Positions 54,884-62,173 of a stretch of 64,000 bases of DNA are shown piece after piece (position 1 is the stretch's first letter; the number at the start of each line of letters is the position of its first letter). The notes under the pieces are model-generated. The model ran no database searches, was not told the origin of the DNA, and saw only the letters and a program-made list of their open reading frames with translations. The position numbers and the translations under genes were made by a program. This DNA is from Phytohabitans maris. Lineage in GTDB: Bacteria; Actinomycetota; Actinomycetes; Mycobacteriales; Micromonosporaceae. The stretch spans positions 62,001 to 126,000 of the forward strand of contig NZ_JAVHUY010000029.1 in the NCBI RefSeq assembly GCF_031085175.1. The letters run 5' to 3'.

Positions 54884-55094
54884 GCTGCTACTCCCTTTTC
54901 TGTCGTGGGGTACGGCCGCCCGTCGCCCGTCCCGTCGCCGCCAGCGATCCCTGCCGTGACCCGGGCGCGCGGCGCCGGTGGTCCGGCCGCCTGGCCGGTG
55001 CCTCCCAGTGCTCAGGCTGGGTGCCGGATGCTGGCGGCACCGTGGTAGACGCTGCGGGGCCGGTGCGGATAACAGAAAAGGGGGAGCGCGGTGG

Positions 55095-55298
55095 TCAGGT
55101 GGTGCGCGGCACGGATGCGGCGGGGCCCGGTTCGAGCCGGTCGGCGAGGCGGCGCAGGGCCCGCACGGTCAGCCGGCGCATCGCGCCGTTGCGGCGCCGC
55201 GGCGGGCGCTCGGGCGTGGTGCGCGCCGCCGGGCGGGCGGAGAGCACGTGCTGCTTGGTGGCCTTGTCCGCCATGATCATTGCGGTGGGCGCGAGCAT
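55095..55298 (-). CDS. Small basic hypothetical protein
   Basis: A 67-residue protein, Arg-rich and without a signal peptide (MLAPTAMIMADKATKQHVL then a basic region ending LADRLEPGPAASVPRTT). GAGAGGAG lies seven bases before ATG 55298, a strong site, and the N-terminal 20 residues have normal codon use. I do not recognise it. It could be a DNA-binding or membrane-associated peptide, or a false gene. Confidence 0.45.
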   Translation of the reverse strand: MLAPTAMIMADKATKQHVLSARPAARTTPERPPRRRNGAMRRLTVRALRRLADRLEPGPAASVPRTT

Positions 55299-55331
55299 TG
55301 GATGCTCCTCTCGGGTCTCGGTCGGGGTCAT

Positions 55332-55793
55332 TCGTTGGTGGGCCCCTGGTGGTGGGCTCGGTCGTAGGCCGGCTCGTCGCTCTCAGGCCGCCTGGTCGTT
55401 TCAGGCCGCCTGGTCGTTTTTCAGGGTCGGCTGGTCACTGCGCCTGGTCGGCGGCGTGCCCCGCTTCGCGCCGTACCGGGTGGTCGGCGGCGAGTGGCGC
55501 CTCGACCTGGACGCGCCGCAGTGGGGCCGGCCACCCGCGCGCTGCTGCTGAGCCCCTCGATGCCCTCCGGCGCGGTGCTCTCAGGTCGGCTGGTCGCGCC
55601 GGCCGTCGGGTGTGTCGGTCGTGGGTGGGTCTTTGGTCGGGCCTTTACCTGGGCGGACCTCTGGCGCGGGCTCGGGTCGTAGGTCGGGCTCTGCGTGGCG
55701 GGCCGTCGTGGTGGGGCTCGGGTCTCAGGTCAGCCGGTCGGGCCTTGCGTGGCGGGCCTTCGCGGTGGCTTGTGTCTCAGGTCAGCCGGTCGC
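55332..55793. repeat. Degenerate repeat region downstream of ArsR gene
   Basis: No gene is supported upstream of 55777. A motif CTCAGGTCRGCYGGTCG recurs about six times (near 55380, 55398, 55418, 55585, 55725 and 55779). The last copy is the 3-prime end of the ArsR gene on the minus strand (codons for RDRLT and stop). A longer unit of about 53 bp is duplicated in tandem at 55688-55740 and 55741-55792. Confidence 0.6.
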
Positions 55794-56106
55794 GCAGAGC
55801 GGCCAGCGGGCCGTCCCAGTCGCGGGCGAGCGCGGCCAGGAACTGCTGCGCCACCTTCATCGGTGCCGAGTCGAGCCGGTAGCGGACCCGGCGCCGCTCA
55901 CCCGGCTCGGCCACGACCAGCCCGGCCTCGGCGAGCAGGGCGAGGTGCTTGGCGATCGCCTGCCGGGTGATCGGCAGCTGGGCGGCCAGGTCGGTCGCGG
56001 TGGCCGGGCCCCTGGCCGCGAGGGCGGCCAGGATCCCACGCCGGCTGGGGTCGGCCAGGGCGGTGAAGACCTCCTGGGCGACCGCCTCAAGGTCAGGCTT
56101 GTCCAT
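55777..56106 (-). CDS. ArsR-family transcriptional regulator (SRPBCC-linked)
   Basis: A 109-residue winged-helix repressor of the compact ArsR type: VFTALADPSRRGILAALAARG, TATDLAAQLPITRQAIAKHLALL and the wing VVAEPGERRRVRYRL. It lacks metal-binding Cys, as is usual for the subtype paired with SRPBCC genes. Its start overlaps the SRPBCC stop codon by 14 bp, so both are made from one transcript. It should bind the paired repeats upstream of the SRPBCC gene. Its 3-prime end is part of a repeat array. Confidence 0.9.
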   Translation of the reverse strand: MDKPDLEAVAQEVFTALADPSRRGILAALAARGPATATDLAAQLPITRQAIAKHLALLAEAGLVVAEPGERRRVRYRLDSAPMKVAQQFLAALARDWDGPLAALRDRLT

Positions 56107-56527
56107 CGAGGTACGCGACGAACTCGTCCAGCTCGCGGGTCCAGCCGTCGGTGTTGCCCGGGAACGCCGCCTTGTGCTCCGCCTCCGGCAGCTGCGCGAA
56201 CCCGGTCTCCACCATGGTCAGCGTGGTGCCGCCGCCGGTCGCCTCCAGCGTGAACTCCACATACGTCCGGCGCGGGTCGCCCTCGGGAAGGCCGTAGATC
56301 GGCCAGGTGTAGCCGAACACGCGGGGCGGCTCGAGCCGCTCGATGGTGAGGACGGCCGTATCGCCGCTGTCCCAGGCGAGCCTGGCCTGGCCGCCGACGC
56401 GCAGGTCGACCTCGGCCCGGTTGCCGAACCAGGTGCCCAGCCCCTCGGCGGTGGTCAGCGCCGCCCAGACCCGCTCCGGCGGGTGAGCCAGCTGAAGTGT
56501 GCGCTCGATCCGGTCGGGGAATGCCAT
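56093..56527 (-). CDS. SRPBCC (AHSA1-like) domain protein
   Basis: A 144-residue START/Bet-v-1-like protein of the AHSA1 type: IERTLQLAHPPERVWAALTTAEGLGTWFG at the start, then RVFGYTWPI, YVEFTLEATGGGTTLTMVETGF and the C-terminal helix TDGWTRELDEFVAYLDG. It binds a hydrophobic ligand in a deep pocket; the ligand is not known. It is the first gene of a two-gene operon with the ArsR regulator, the common arrangement in actinobacteria. The ribosome-binding site is GGAGG. Confidence 0.9.
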   Translation of the reverse strand: MAFPDRIERTLQLAHPPERVWAALTTAEGLGTWFGNRAEVDLRVGGQARLAWDSGDTAVLTIERLEPPRVFGYTWPIYGLPEGDPRRTYVEFTLEATGGGTTLTMVETGFAQLPEAEHKAAFPGNTDGWTRELDEFVAYLDGQA

Positions 56528-56543
56528 GTCCGCCTCCTTTATC

Positions 56544-56559
56544 GCAACTAACTGGTTGC
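56544..56559. promoter_or_regulatory. ArsR operator, site 1
   Basis: GCAACTAACTGGTTGC, GCAAC and GTTGC arms around a 6-base spacer, 17 bp before the SRPBCC start. Confidence 0.55.
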
Positions 56560-56572
56560 TATTCAACTTATA

Positions 56573-56588
56573 GCAATCAACTGGTTGC
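56573..56588. promoter_or_regulatory. ArsR operator, site 2
   Basis: GCAATCAACTGGTTGC shares AACTGGTTGC with site 1 and begins 29 bp from it, close to three helical turns. Confidence 0.55.
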
Positions 56589-56703
56589 GTCAAGCGGCCG
56601 CAACCACCGGCCTCTGGCGCCCTCACCCAGAGGCGCTTCGGCGTGGACGCGGTCGGGGGGCGCCACGTCCGGGCGAGTAGTGGTGCCCGCCCGCCGAGAC
56701 AGC

Positions 56704-56768
56704 CGACAAAATCCCTGACTTTGCTGCCTCAGCCGCGCCAGGTAGCAGCAAAGTCAGGGATTTTGTCG
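56704..56768. repeat. Perfect 24-bp AT-rich inverted repeat
   Basis: Arms 56704-56727 and 56745-56768 pair over all 24 bases around a 17-base loop. The outer half is AT-rich (GACAAAATCC), in strong contrast to the surroundings, and gives T4 on both strands. It lies between the SRPBCC promoter and the DUF4184 remnant. It could be a bidirectional terminator or a small mobile-repeat relic. Confidence 0.65.
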
Positions 56769-56773
56769 CTACC

Positions 56774-57691
56774 TCAGGCTGGGGGTGACGTCCGTCGCGG
56801 GCAAGGTCGCCGCTTCGGGTCAGGGCGACGTTCCGTCGCGGCCGGGATCGCCGCCGAGGGGTCGGGGTGACGTCCGTGCGACCCGGGCCGGCGCCCGCGG
56901 GTCGCGTACCAAGCGGGCCGCCCGCGCGGGCGTTCAGCGGGCGGGGTCCCGGTGCGGAGGCGGAGCTTCGCGCGGCGGGTCGACCACCATGGTGCGAGGC
57001 GGCGCGACCCGCGGTGGGCGAGGGCGCAGAGGAGAGCCGCCGCCAGCCCCGCGCCGCCGCCGCGGGTGACGGCCAGGAAGCCGGCGTTTCCCACGTCGGC
57101 GTCGCGCAGCGCGGGGAGCGCGGCGAGCAGGGCGCCGGCCGCGGCCGCGAGGGCGATGACCGTCCAGCTCGTCGCCGCGAACGCGCGGGACGCGCCCGGC
57201 CGGTACACGGCGGGTGTGGTGCGCCACCAGCGGGCGAGCCACAAGGCGATGGCGGCGGCGCCGGCGAGGCCGCTGGCGTACTGCGCCCAGCGGTAGCCGG
57301 GCAGGCCGGCGTGGGGCCGCGCCAGCACATCCGATGTGCTCGGGGCCCCACCGTCCAATGTGGGTGAACGACCCACACCACGTGCGTCGCCGCGCCCCGC
57401 CACCACCGCCGAGCAGAGGGGCGGGTGTGCGCCTCTGGGCACCGGATGGAGGAGGCGGGCGCGCGGGGGCGCCGGCCCGATCGCGACGGCGAACAGGTCC
57501 GGCGGCGCGTGCCACACACCGCGTAGACGACGTCAGGGTGTGTCACACCCCTGGGGGGACAGGACGTTGACCGGCGTGGGCAGGTAGTAGGGCAGGTCCG
57601 GGACCATGCTGCCGATCACCAGGGCGGCCGGCGGCAGGCCCCACCGGACGAGGGGGAGTACCGCCGCGGGATGGCTTCCGGTGAAGGGCAC
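56774..57691 (-). pseudogene. DUF4184 family membrane protein, several frameshifts
   Basis: GTG 57691 begins a typical DUF4184 N-terminus (VPFTGSHPAAVLPLVRW, then VIGSMVPDLPYYLPTPV). After about 45 codons it hits a stop. Expected downstream motifs appear in three different frames: RGAATHVVWV, then GSFTHIGRWGPEHIG, then HAGLPGYRWAQYASGLAG with the last membrane helices. At least three indels are needed, so the gene is dead or the sequence is poor here. The 3-prime end runs into the tandem repeat without a normal stop. Confidence 0.65.
56783..56905. repeat. Imperfect tandem repeat, three units of about 41 bp
   Basis: Units begin GGTGACGTCCGTCGCGGG (56785), GGCGACGTTCCGTCGCGG (56824) and GGTGACGTCCGTGCGACC (56866). 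The region is where the DUF4184 pseudogene loses its proper C-terminus. Confidence 0.5.
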
Positions 57692-57753
57692 GCGGAGATT
57701 CCACAACATTGACGGTTGTCGTGGTGTCGCCGGACTGGCAGGATGTGGGAAAA

Positions 57754-57776
57754 GTTTGTATAGACGTCCAACTATA
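57754..57776. promoter_or_regulatory. Operator-like sequence before GH12 gene
   Basis: TATAG (57759-57763 region) and CTATA (57772-57776) arms flank ACGTCCAA; the core TTGTATAGACGT resembles GntR-family half-sites. It lies 16 bp before the GH12 start codon. Weak evidence. Confidence 0.35.
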
Positions 57777-57791
57777 TCGAGAGGGGTCGGT

Positions 57792-58865
57792 ATGAGACGA
57801 CGTACCGGCATGGCCCTGGCGGCCGTGCTCGCACTGGCCACGGGGCTGACGGTCGCGGTGACCGGCCAAGCCAGCGCGGCCACCGGCTGCCGGGTCGCGT
57901 ACACGGTCAACCAGTGGCCGGGCGGCTTCACCGCGAACGTCGCCGTCACCAACCTGGGCGACCCGCTCAGCAGCTGGCGGCTGGAGTGGAGCTTCGCCGA
58001 CGGGCAGACCGTCACCCAGGGGTGGAACGGCGTGTTCAGCCAGAGCGGCGCGCGCGTCACCGTGGCCAACCAGAGCTACAACGGCGGCCTCGCCACGAAC
58101 GCGACCGTCACGCCCGGCTTCAACGGCACCTGGAACGGCACGAACTCGACGCCCACCTCGTTCACGCTCAACGGGGTGACCTGCACCGGATCGAGCACGC
58201 CCGGCAACCCCACGCCCACCACCGGCGCACCCACGACGCCGCCGCCGGGCGGGGTCGCGTGGACCTCGTCGGACCAGTGGGGAACGTGGACCAACGGCGG
58301 GTACACGCTCTACAACAACATCTGGGGCAGCGGCGCGGGCACCCAGACGATCTGGGCCAACTCGTACAGCAACTGGGGCGTGACGGCCAACCACCCGAAC
58401 ACGGGCGGCGTCAAGTCGTACCCGAACGCGACCCGGAACGTGAACCGCACGCTCAGCTCGCTGCGCACGCTCACCAGCGGCTTCAACGTCACCGTGCCGA
58501 GCAGTGGCGCGTACGCGACGGCGTACGACATCTGGGCCAACAACCACGCGTACGAGATCATGCTGTGGCTGAACAAGACCGGCCCGGTCGGACCGCTCGG
58601 CTCGCTGCAGACCACGGCGACGGTCGGCGGCCACACGTGGCAGGTGTACCGCGGCTCGAACGGCGCCAACGAGGTCTTCTCGTTCATCCGCAGCGCCAAC
58701 ACCAACTCCGGCAACATCGACGTCCTCGCCATCATGAACTGGATCCGGACCCAGGGCTGGTACGGCGACGTGACCGTCGGCGACGTGCAGCTCGGGTACG
58801 AGATCACTTCTTCCGCCGGCGGCCTCAACTTCACGACCAACAGCTACTCGGTCTCGTTCAGCTGA
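57792..58865 (+). CDS. Secreted CBM2-GH12 endoglucanase
   Basis: A 357-residue exported cellulase. Residues 1-30 signal peptide, 33-131 CBM2 (Cys33 and Cys131), 132-153 linker, and 155-357 the GH12 jelly-roll. Catalytic nucleophile Glu255 in NHAYEIMLWLN and acid/base Glu337 in LGYEITSSAGG are both present; NNIWGSGAGTQTIW is the usual opening. GH12 enzymes cut cellulose and often xyloglucan or mixed-linkage glucan internally with retention. The module order (CBM first) matches the other CBM2 enzymes here. The stop codon is followed within ten bases by a G19/C26 homopolymer. Confidence 0.93.
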   Translation: MRRRTGMALAAVLALATGLTVAVTGQASAATGCRVAYTVNQWPGGFTANVAVTNLGDPLSSWRLEWSFADGQTVTQGWNGVFSQSGARVTVANQSYNGGLATNATVTPGFNGTWNGTNSTPTSFTLNGVTCTGSSTPGNPTPTTGAPTTPPPGGVAWTSSDQWGTWTNGGYTLYNNIWGSGAGTQTIWANSYSNWGVTANHPNTGGVKSYPNATRNVNRTLSSLRTLTSGFNVTVPSSGAYATAYDIWANNHAYEIMLWLNKTGPVGPLGSLQTTATVGGHTWQVYRGSNGANEVFSFIRSANTNSGNIDVLAIMNWIRTQGWYGDVTVGDVQLGYEITSSAGGLNFTTNSYSVSFS

Positions 58866-58872
58866 CCGCGGC

Positions 58873-58917
58873 GGGGGGGGGGGGGGGGGGGCCCCCCCCC
58901 CCCCCCCCCCCCCCCCC
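58873..58917. repeat. G19 run followed directly by C26 run
   Basis: Nineteen G (58873-58891) then twenty-six C (58892-58917) with no other base. On either strand this can fold into a perfect 19-bp G:C hairpin. It follows the GH12 stop by seven bases. It is either an extreme terminator-like element or an assembly join; copy number within the runs is not reliable. Confidence 0.8.
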
Positions 58918-59028
58918 GCCACACCCCCGTGACGCCCGCACTTTGCGCGATCCCGCAACGGTGGAGACATCCCCGGCGAGCTGTGCTTGTATGCGTGCGT
59001 ATCGGCCGTCCAACGGGGGAGGGTGTAC

Positions 59029-60060
59029 GTGGCTGTAAGCGAAACGGGGGCGCTGACACTCGGCCGTGCCGTGCCGTCGCTGGTCCGCTGGGGTGTCTCG
59101 GCGGACGCGGACCTGGTGTACCGGTGCCTGGCGAGCTTCGGCCCGCGGGGCGCCGGTGAGGTCGCGGCGGATCTCGGACTCGCGCCGCGCCGGGTCCGGG
59201 TGGCGCTGGAGGAACTCGTCGAGGCGGGCCTGGTCCGCGGCGAGCCCGATGCCCACGGCGTCGAGGCCGGCCGCTGGAACGCGGTGGCGCCGGCCGCGGC
59301 CGTCCAGGCGCTGCGCCGGCGGGCGCTGCACCGCATACCCACCGGCGGGCCGGACCGGCGCGAGCGGGGGCCGGTGCCGACCCGGCTGCTGCCGGACCTG
59401 CGGGCCACCCGCGAGCGGATCGCCGGGCTGGTGGCGGTGGAGCGGGTCGAGCACCTCGCGATGAACCCGGAACAGGCCTTCACCACCGACACCCTGGCCA
59501 TCGGCTCGGCGATCGACGCCGACCTGCTGGGCCGCCGGGTACGGGTGCGCTCGCTCGGGCTGCCGCCGGCCGACGGCGACCGGTCCTCGGCGTACACGGC
59601 GGAGTTCGCCCGGCTCGGCGGCGAGTACCGGCTGGCCGACCGGGTCCCGCACAAGATGATGATCTTCGATCGGCGGGTGGCGCTGGTCGCCGTCGATCCG
59701 CTCGACCTGGAGCGCGGCAGCTGGGAGTTCACCGATCCGGGCGCGGTCGAGTCCCTGGTCACCCTCTTCGCCCGCCAATGGAGCGGCGCGACGGATCCAC
59801 GGCGAAACGGAGTACCCACGGTCGTGCTCACGCAACGGGAGAAGGCGGTGGTCGCGTTGCTCGCCGACGGGCACACGGACGCCACCGCGGCGAAGCATCT
59901 GGGGATGTCCACCCGCACGCTCACGTACACCCTGCGGGGGTTGATGGACCGGTTCGGTGTGGAGAACCGGTTCCAGCTCGGTCTCGCCCTCGGCGCGATG
60001 CGCGCCGCCGCGCCGCCCGGCCCGGCCGGCGACGAGCTCGCGGAAGGGAGCGGGCAGTGA
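59029..60060 (+). CDS. TrmB/LuxR hybrid transcriptional regulator
   Basis: A 343-residue regulator with three parts: an N-terminal winged helix like TrmB (GAGEVAADLGLAPRRVRVALEELVEAGLV, bases about 59150-59240), a central phospholipase-D-like sensor domain with an HxK motif (VPHKMMIFDRRVALVAVDP), and a C-terminal LuxR/GerE helix-turn-helix (TQREKAVVALLADGHTDATAA, LGMSTRTLTYTLRGLMDRFG). Such proteins often control natural-product or signalling genes in actinobacteria. It is translationally coupled to the downstream secreted-protein gene (GTGA). GTG 59029 fits the ribosome-binding site GGGGAGG; GTG 59023 and TTG 58987 are possible. Confidence 0.83.
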   Translation: MAVSETGALTLGRAVPSLVRWGVSADADLVYRCLASFGPRGAGEVAADLGLAPRRVRVALEELVEAGLVRGEPDAHGVEAGRWNAVAPAAAVQALRRRALHRIPTGGPDRRERGPVPTRLLPDLRATRERIAGLVAVERVEHLAMNPEQAFTTDTLAIGSAIDADLLGRRVRVRSLGLPPADGDRSSAYTAEFARLGGEYRLADRVPHKMMIFDRRVALVAVDPLDLERGSWEFTDPGAVESLVTLFARQWSGATDPRRNGVPTVVLTQREKAVVALLADGHTDATAAKHLGMSTRTLTYTLRGLMDRFGVENRFQLGLALGAMRAAAPPGPAGDELAEGSGQ

Positions 60061-60575
60061 GCCGAGCCGTCGTGCGGGTCGCGGCCGTGCTGGCCGCGGC
60101 GTCCGTCGCGGCGGCCACCGCCGGGCCGGCACGGGCCGCGGCGGAGGAGTGGACCCGCATCCCGTGTACCTCCGGCGGCATCGACCAGGCGGTCGTCAGC
60201 CCGGACGGTGAACGGCTCACGCTGGCCTGGCACCTCGACTGCGCCGCGTCGCCGGACGTGCCGGGGGCGACGTTCGGCCACGGCCTCTACCCGCGCAAAG
60301 GGGAGGCGGTGGCGCCCGGGCAGGGCATGGAGCCGTACGCGGTGACCGCGCCGACGCTCTTCGCCGACACGGCCACCCTGCCGCCGGGCGAGGATCTCGG
60401 GATCTGCGTGGTCACCGACCACGACGTGCGGATCGCCTGCGTGCGGATCGTCCGGGAGGCGCCCGGGCGCACCATCGCCACGCCGCTGCCCACCGGCGAC
60501 CCGCTGGTGGACCGGCCGGTCCGCTTCGTACCGAAGGACAACGAGGGAGGCGGCACCTGTGGTGGCTGCTGGTAG
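60057..60575 (+). CDS. Secreted hypothetical protein between two regulators
   Basis: A 172-residue protein with a signal peptide (residues 1-28, VLAAASVAAATAGPARA). The mature part has Cys in IPCTSGG, HLDCAAS, GICVVT and IACVRI, possibly two disulfides, and a C-terminal tail GGGTCGGCW. I do not recognise a family. Start GTG overlaps the regulator stop, and its 3-prime end overlaps the BTAD gene by 17 bp, so the three form one unit. It may be a secreted signal or an outer sensor part of the system. Confidence 0.7.
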   Translation: MSRAVVRVAAVLAAASVAAATAGPARAAAEEWTRIPCTSGGIDQAVVSPDGERLTLAWHLDCAASPDVPGATFGHGLYPRKGEAVAPGQGMEPYAVTAPTLFADTATLPPGEDLGICVVTDHDVRIACVRIVREAPGRTIATPLPTGDPLVDRPVRFVPKDNEGGGTCGGCW

Positions 60576-61410
60576 GGCGGCGGCCCTGGGCGGCGCCCTG
60601 GAGGTCGGCCTGCTCGGCCCGGTGCGGGTCGTCGCGTACGGGCGGCCGGTGACCCTCGCCGCCCCGCGCCGCCAGGTCATCCTCACCGCGCTCGCGCTCG
60701 CGCCCGGGCAGACGGTCGGCACCGCCGCGCTGGCCCGCTACCTGTGGGGCGAGGACCTGCCGTCGCCGGCCCGCCGCGCACTCTCCACTGTGGTCACCCG
60801 GCTCCGGCATGACCTCGGCATGGACGTGATCCGCGGTACGGCCGGCGGCTACACGCTGGCGGTGCCGCCCGAGGCGGTCGACGTGTACCGCTTCCGCGCC
60901 CTGCTGCGCGCCGCCCGCGCCGCCGGCGGCCCGGCCGAGCTTTCCCTGCTGGACCGCGCGCTGGCCTGCTGGCGGGCGCCCGGCGAGCCGCTGCCGGACG
61001 TGGGCTCGGACGCGCTGGTCGCCGAGCACGCGCCGGCGCTGGTCGAGGAGTGGTACGCCGCGACCGAGCGCCGCATCGACCTGCTGCTGGCCAATGGCGT
61101 CCACACCGAGCTGGTACCGCAGCTGCGCGACCTCACCGCCCGGCAGCCGCTGCGCGAGTCGCTGTGGTGCCGGCTGATGGTCGCGCTGTACCGCGGCGGC
61201 CGGCAGGCGGAGGCGCTCGACGCGTTCCGGCACGTGCGCGAGCTGCTCGCCGATCAGCTCGGCGTGCTGCCCGGCCGGGAGCTGGTGGCCGCGCACCGTG
61301 CGGTGCTCCGCCACGAACCGGCGGCGGCCGGGCCCACGCCAGCGCTGCGCCGCACCCACCGCGCCGCCCACCGCCCGCGGCCGCGTCCCCGCGCCCGGAC
61401 CCGCCCCTGA
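60559..61410 (+). CDS. SARP-type (AfsR-like) regulator with BTAD domain
   Basis: A 283-residue SARP-family regulator: OmpR/PhoB-type winged helix (VGLLGPVRVVAYGRPVTLAA, QVILTALALAPGQTVGTAAL, LSTVVTRLRHDLG, TAGGYTLAVPPEAVDVYRF) followed by the BTAD tetratricopeptide-like domain (RQPLRESLWCRLMVALYRGG, QAEALDAFRHVRELLADQLG). Such proteins activate antibiotic and other secondary-metabolite genes by binding direct repeats. It ends in a Pro/Arg-rich tail and lacks an NB-ARC domain. GTG 60559 has GAGGGAGG upstream. No biosynthetic genes are in view, so targets are unknown. Confidence 0.87.
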   Translation: MVAAGRAAALGGALEVGLLGPVRVVAYGRPVTLAAPRRQVILTALALAPGQTVGTAALARYLWGEDLPSPARRALSTVVTRLRHDLGMDVIRGTAGGYTLAVPPEAVDVYRFRALLRAARAAGGPAELSLLDRALACWRAPGEPLPDVGSDALVAEHAPALVEEWYAATERRIDLLLANGVHTELVPQLRDLTARQPLRESLWCRLMVALYRGGRQAEALDAFRHVRELLADQLGVLPGRELVAAHRAVLRHEPAAAGPTPALRRTHRAAHRPRPRPRARTRP

Positions 61411-61507
61411 GTCCGTGGGCAGGCCCCGGGCGACCTTCACCGGATGTCCACACTTCGCTGACACGATCCCCGCGGCCGGCGCTCGGGCGGCCCGTAGGCT
61501 CGGCGCC

Positions 61508-62173
61508 GTGGAACGCGCGCCCCGGCCCTGGACCTGGCCCCTGGTACGGCTCGCGGTCGGCGTCGCGCTGGCGGCCCCGATCGCCGTGCTCGCGGTCGAC
61601 CGGCTGGCGGACGCCGACCGCCGGGGCGGCACCCCGTCCGGAGCCGCCCCGGTCGAGGCGCTGCCGGGTGTGACCACGACGCCGCCACCCCCGCCGAGCC
61701 CGAGCCCGGCCGCCTGCCCGGAGTCGGGCCTGTCCGCCCGGCCCGGCGCCGAGGACGCCGCGATGGGGCTGCGGGTGCTGCGGATCGTGGTGACCAACTG
61801 CGGTGCCCGGACACAAACCCTCCGCGGACACCCGCCGGTACGCGTGCTCGACGAGGACCGGCAGCCGCTCGACGTCACGGCCGGCGCCGGCTCGGCCGGG
61901 GTCGCGAGCGTCCCCAGCTTCGACGTGGCGCCGGCGACGGTGACGCTGCGGCCCGGCGAGCGGGCGGTGGCCGCGGTGCTGTGGCGCAACCTGGTCACCG
62001 ACCCGTCGGTCCGGGCCACCGAGGGGCACTACCTGGAGGTCGTCGTCGGCTCGTCGGCGCAGGTCATCGCGGCGGAGCAGGTCATCGACCTCGGCAACAC
62101 CGGCAAGCTCGGCGTCGCGCCCTGGACCGCCTACCCCGTCACACCCTCCGGTGACGCGGTCAGGGGAGGGTGA
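61508..62173 (+). CDS. DUF4232-domain membrane-anchored protein
   Basis: A 221-residue protein with an N-terminal membrane anchor (WPLVRLAVGVALAAPIAVLAV), a Pro/Thr-rich stalk (TTTPPPPPSPSPAACPES) and an outer beta-sandwich with the DUF4232 features VVTNCGARTQTLRGHPPVRV, the Cys pair and RPGERAVAAVLWRN. Function is unknown. It overlaps the 3-prime end of the convergent AraC gene by 14 bp. GTG 61508 is the only sensible start. Confidence 0.75.
   Translation: MERAPRPWTWPLVRLAVGVALAAPIAVLAVDRLADADRRGGTPSGAAPVEALPGVTTTPPPPPSPSPAACPESGLSARPGAEDAAMGLRVLRIVVTNCGARTQTLRGHPPVRVLDEDRQPLDVTAGAGSAGVASVPSFDVAPATVTLRPGERAVAAVLWRNLVTDPSVRATEGHYLEVVVGSSAQVIAAEQVIDLGNTGKLGVAPWTAYPVTPSGDAVRGG

Noticed and set aside
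58844-59059. Pro-rich or Gly-rich peptides encoded by the G/C homopolymer
   Set aside because: They exist only because homopolymers lack stop codons; no coding evidence.
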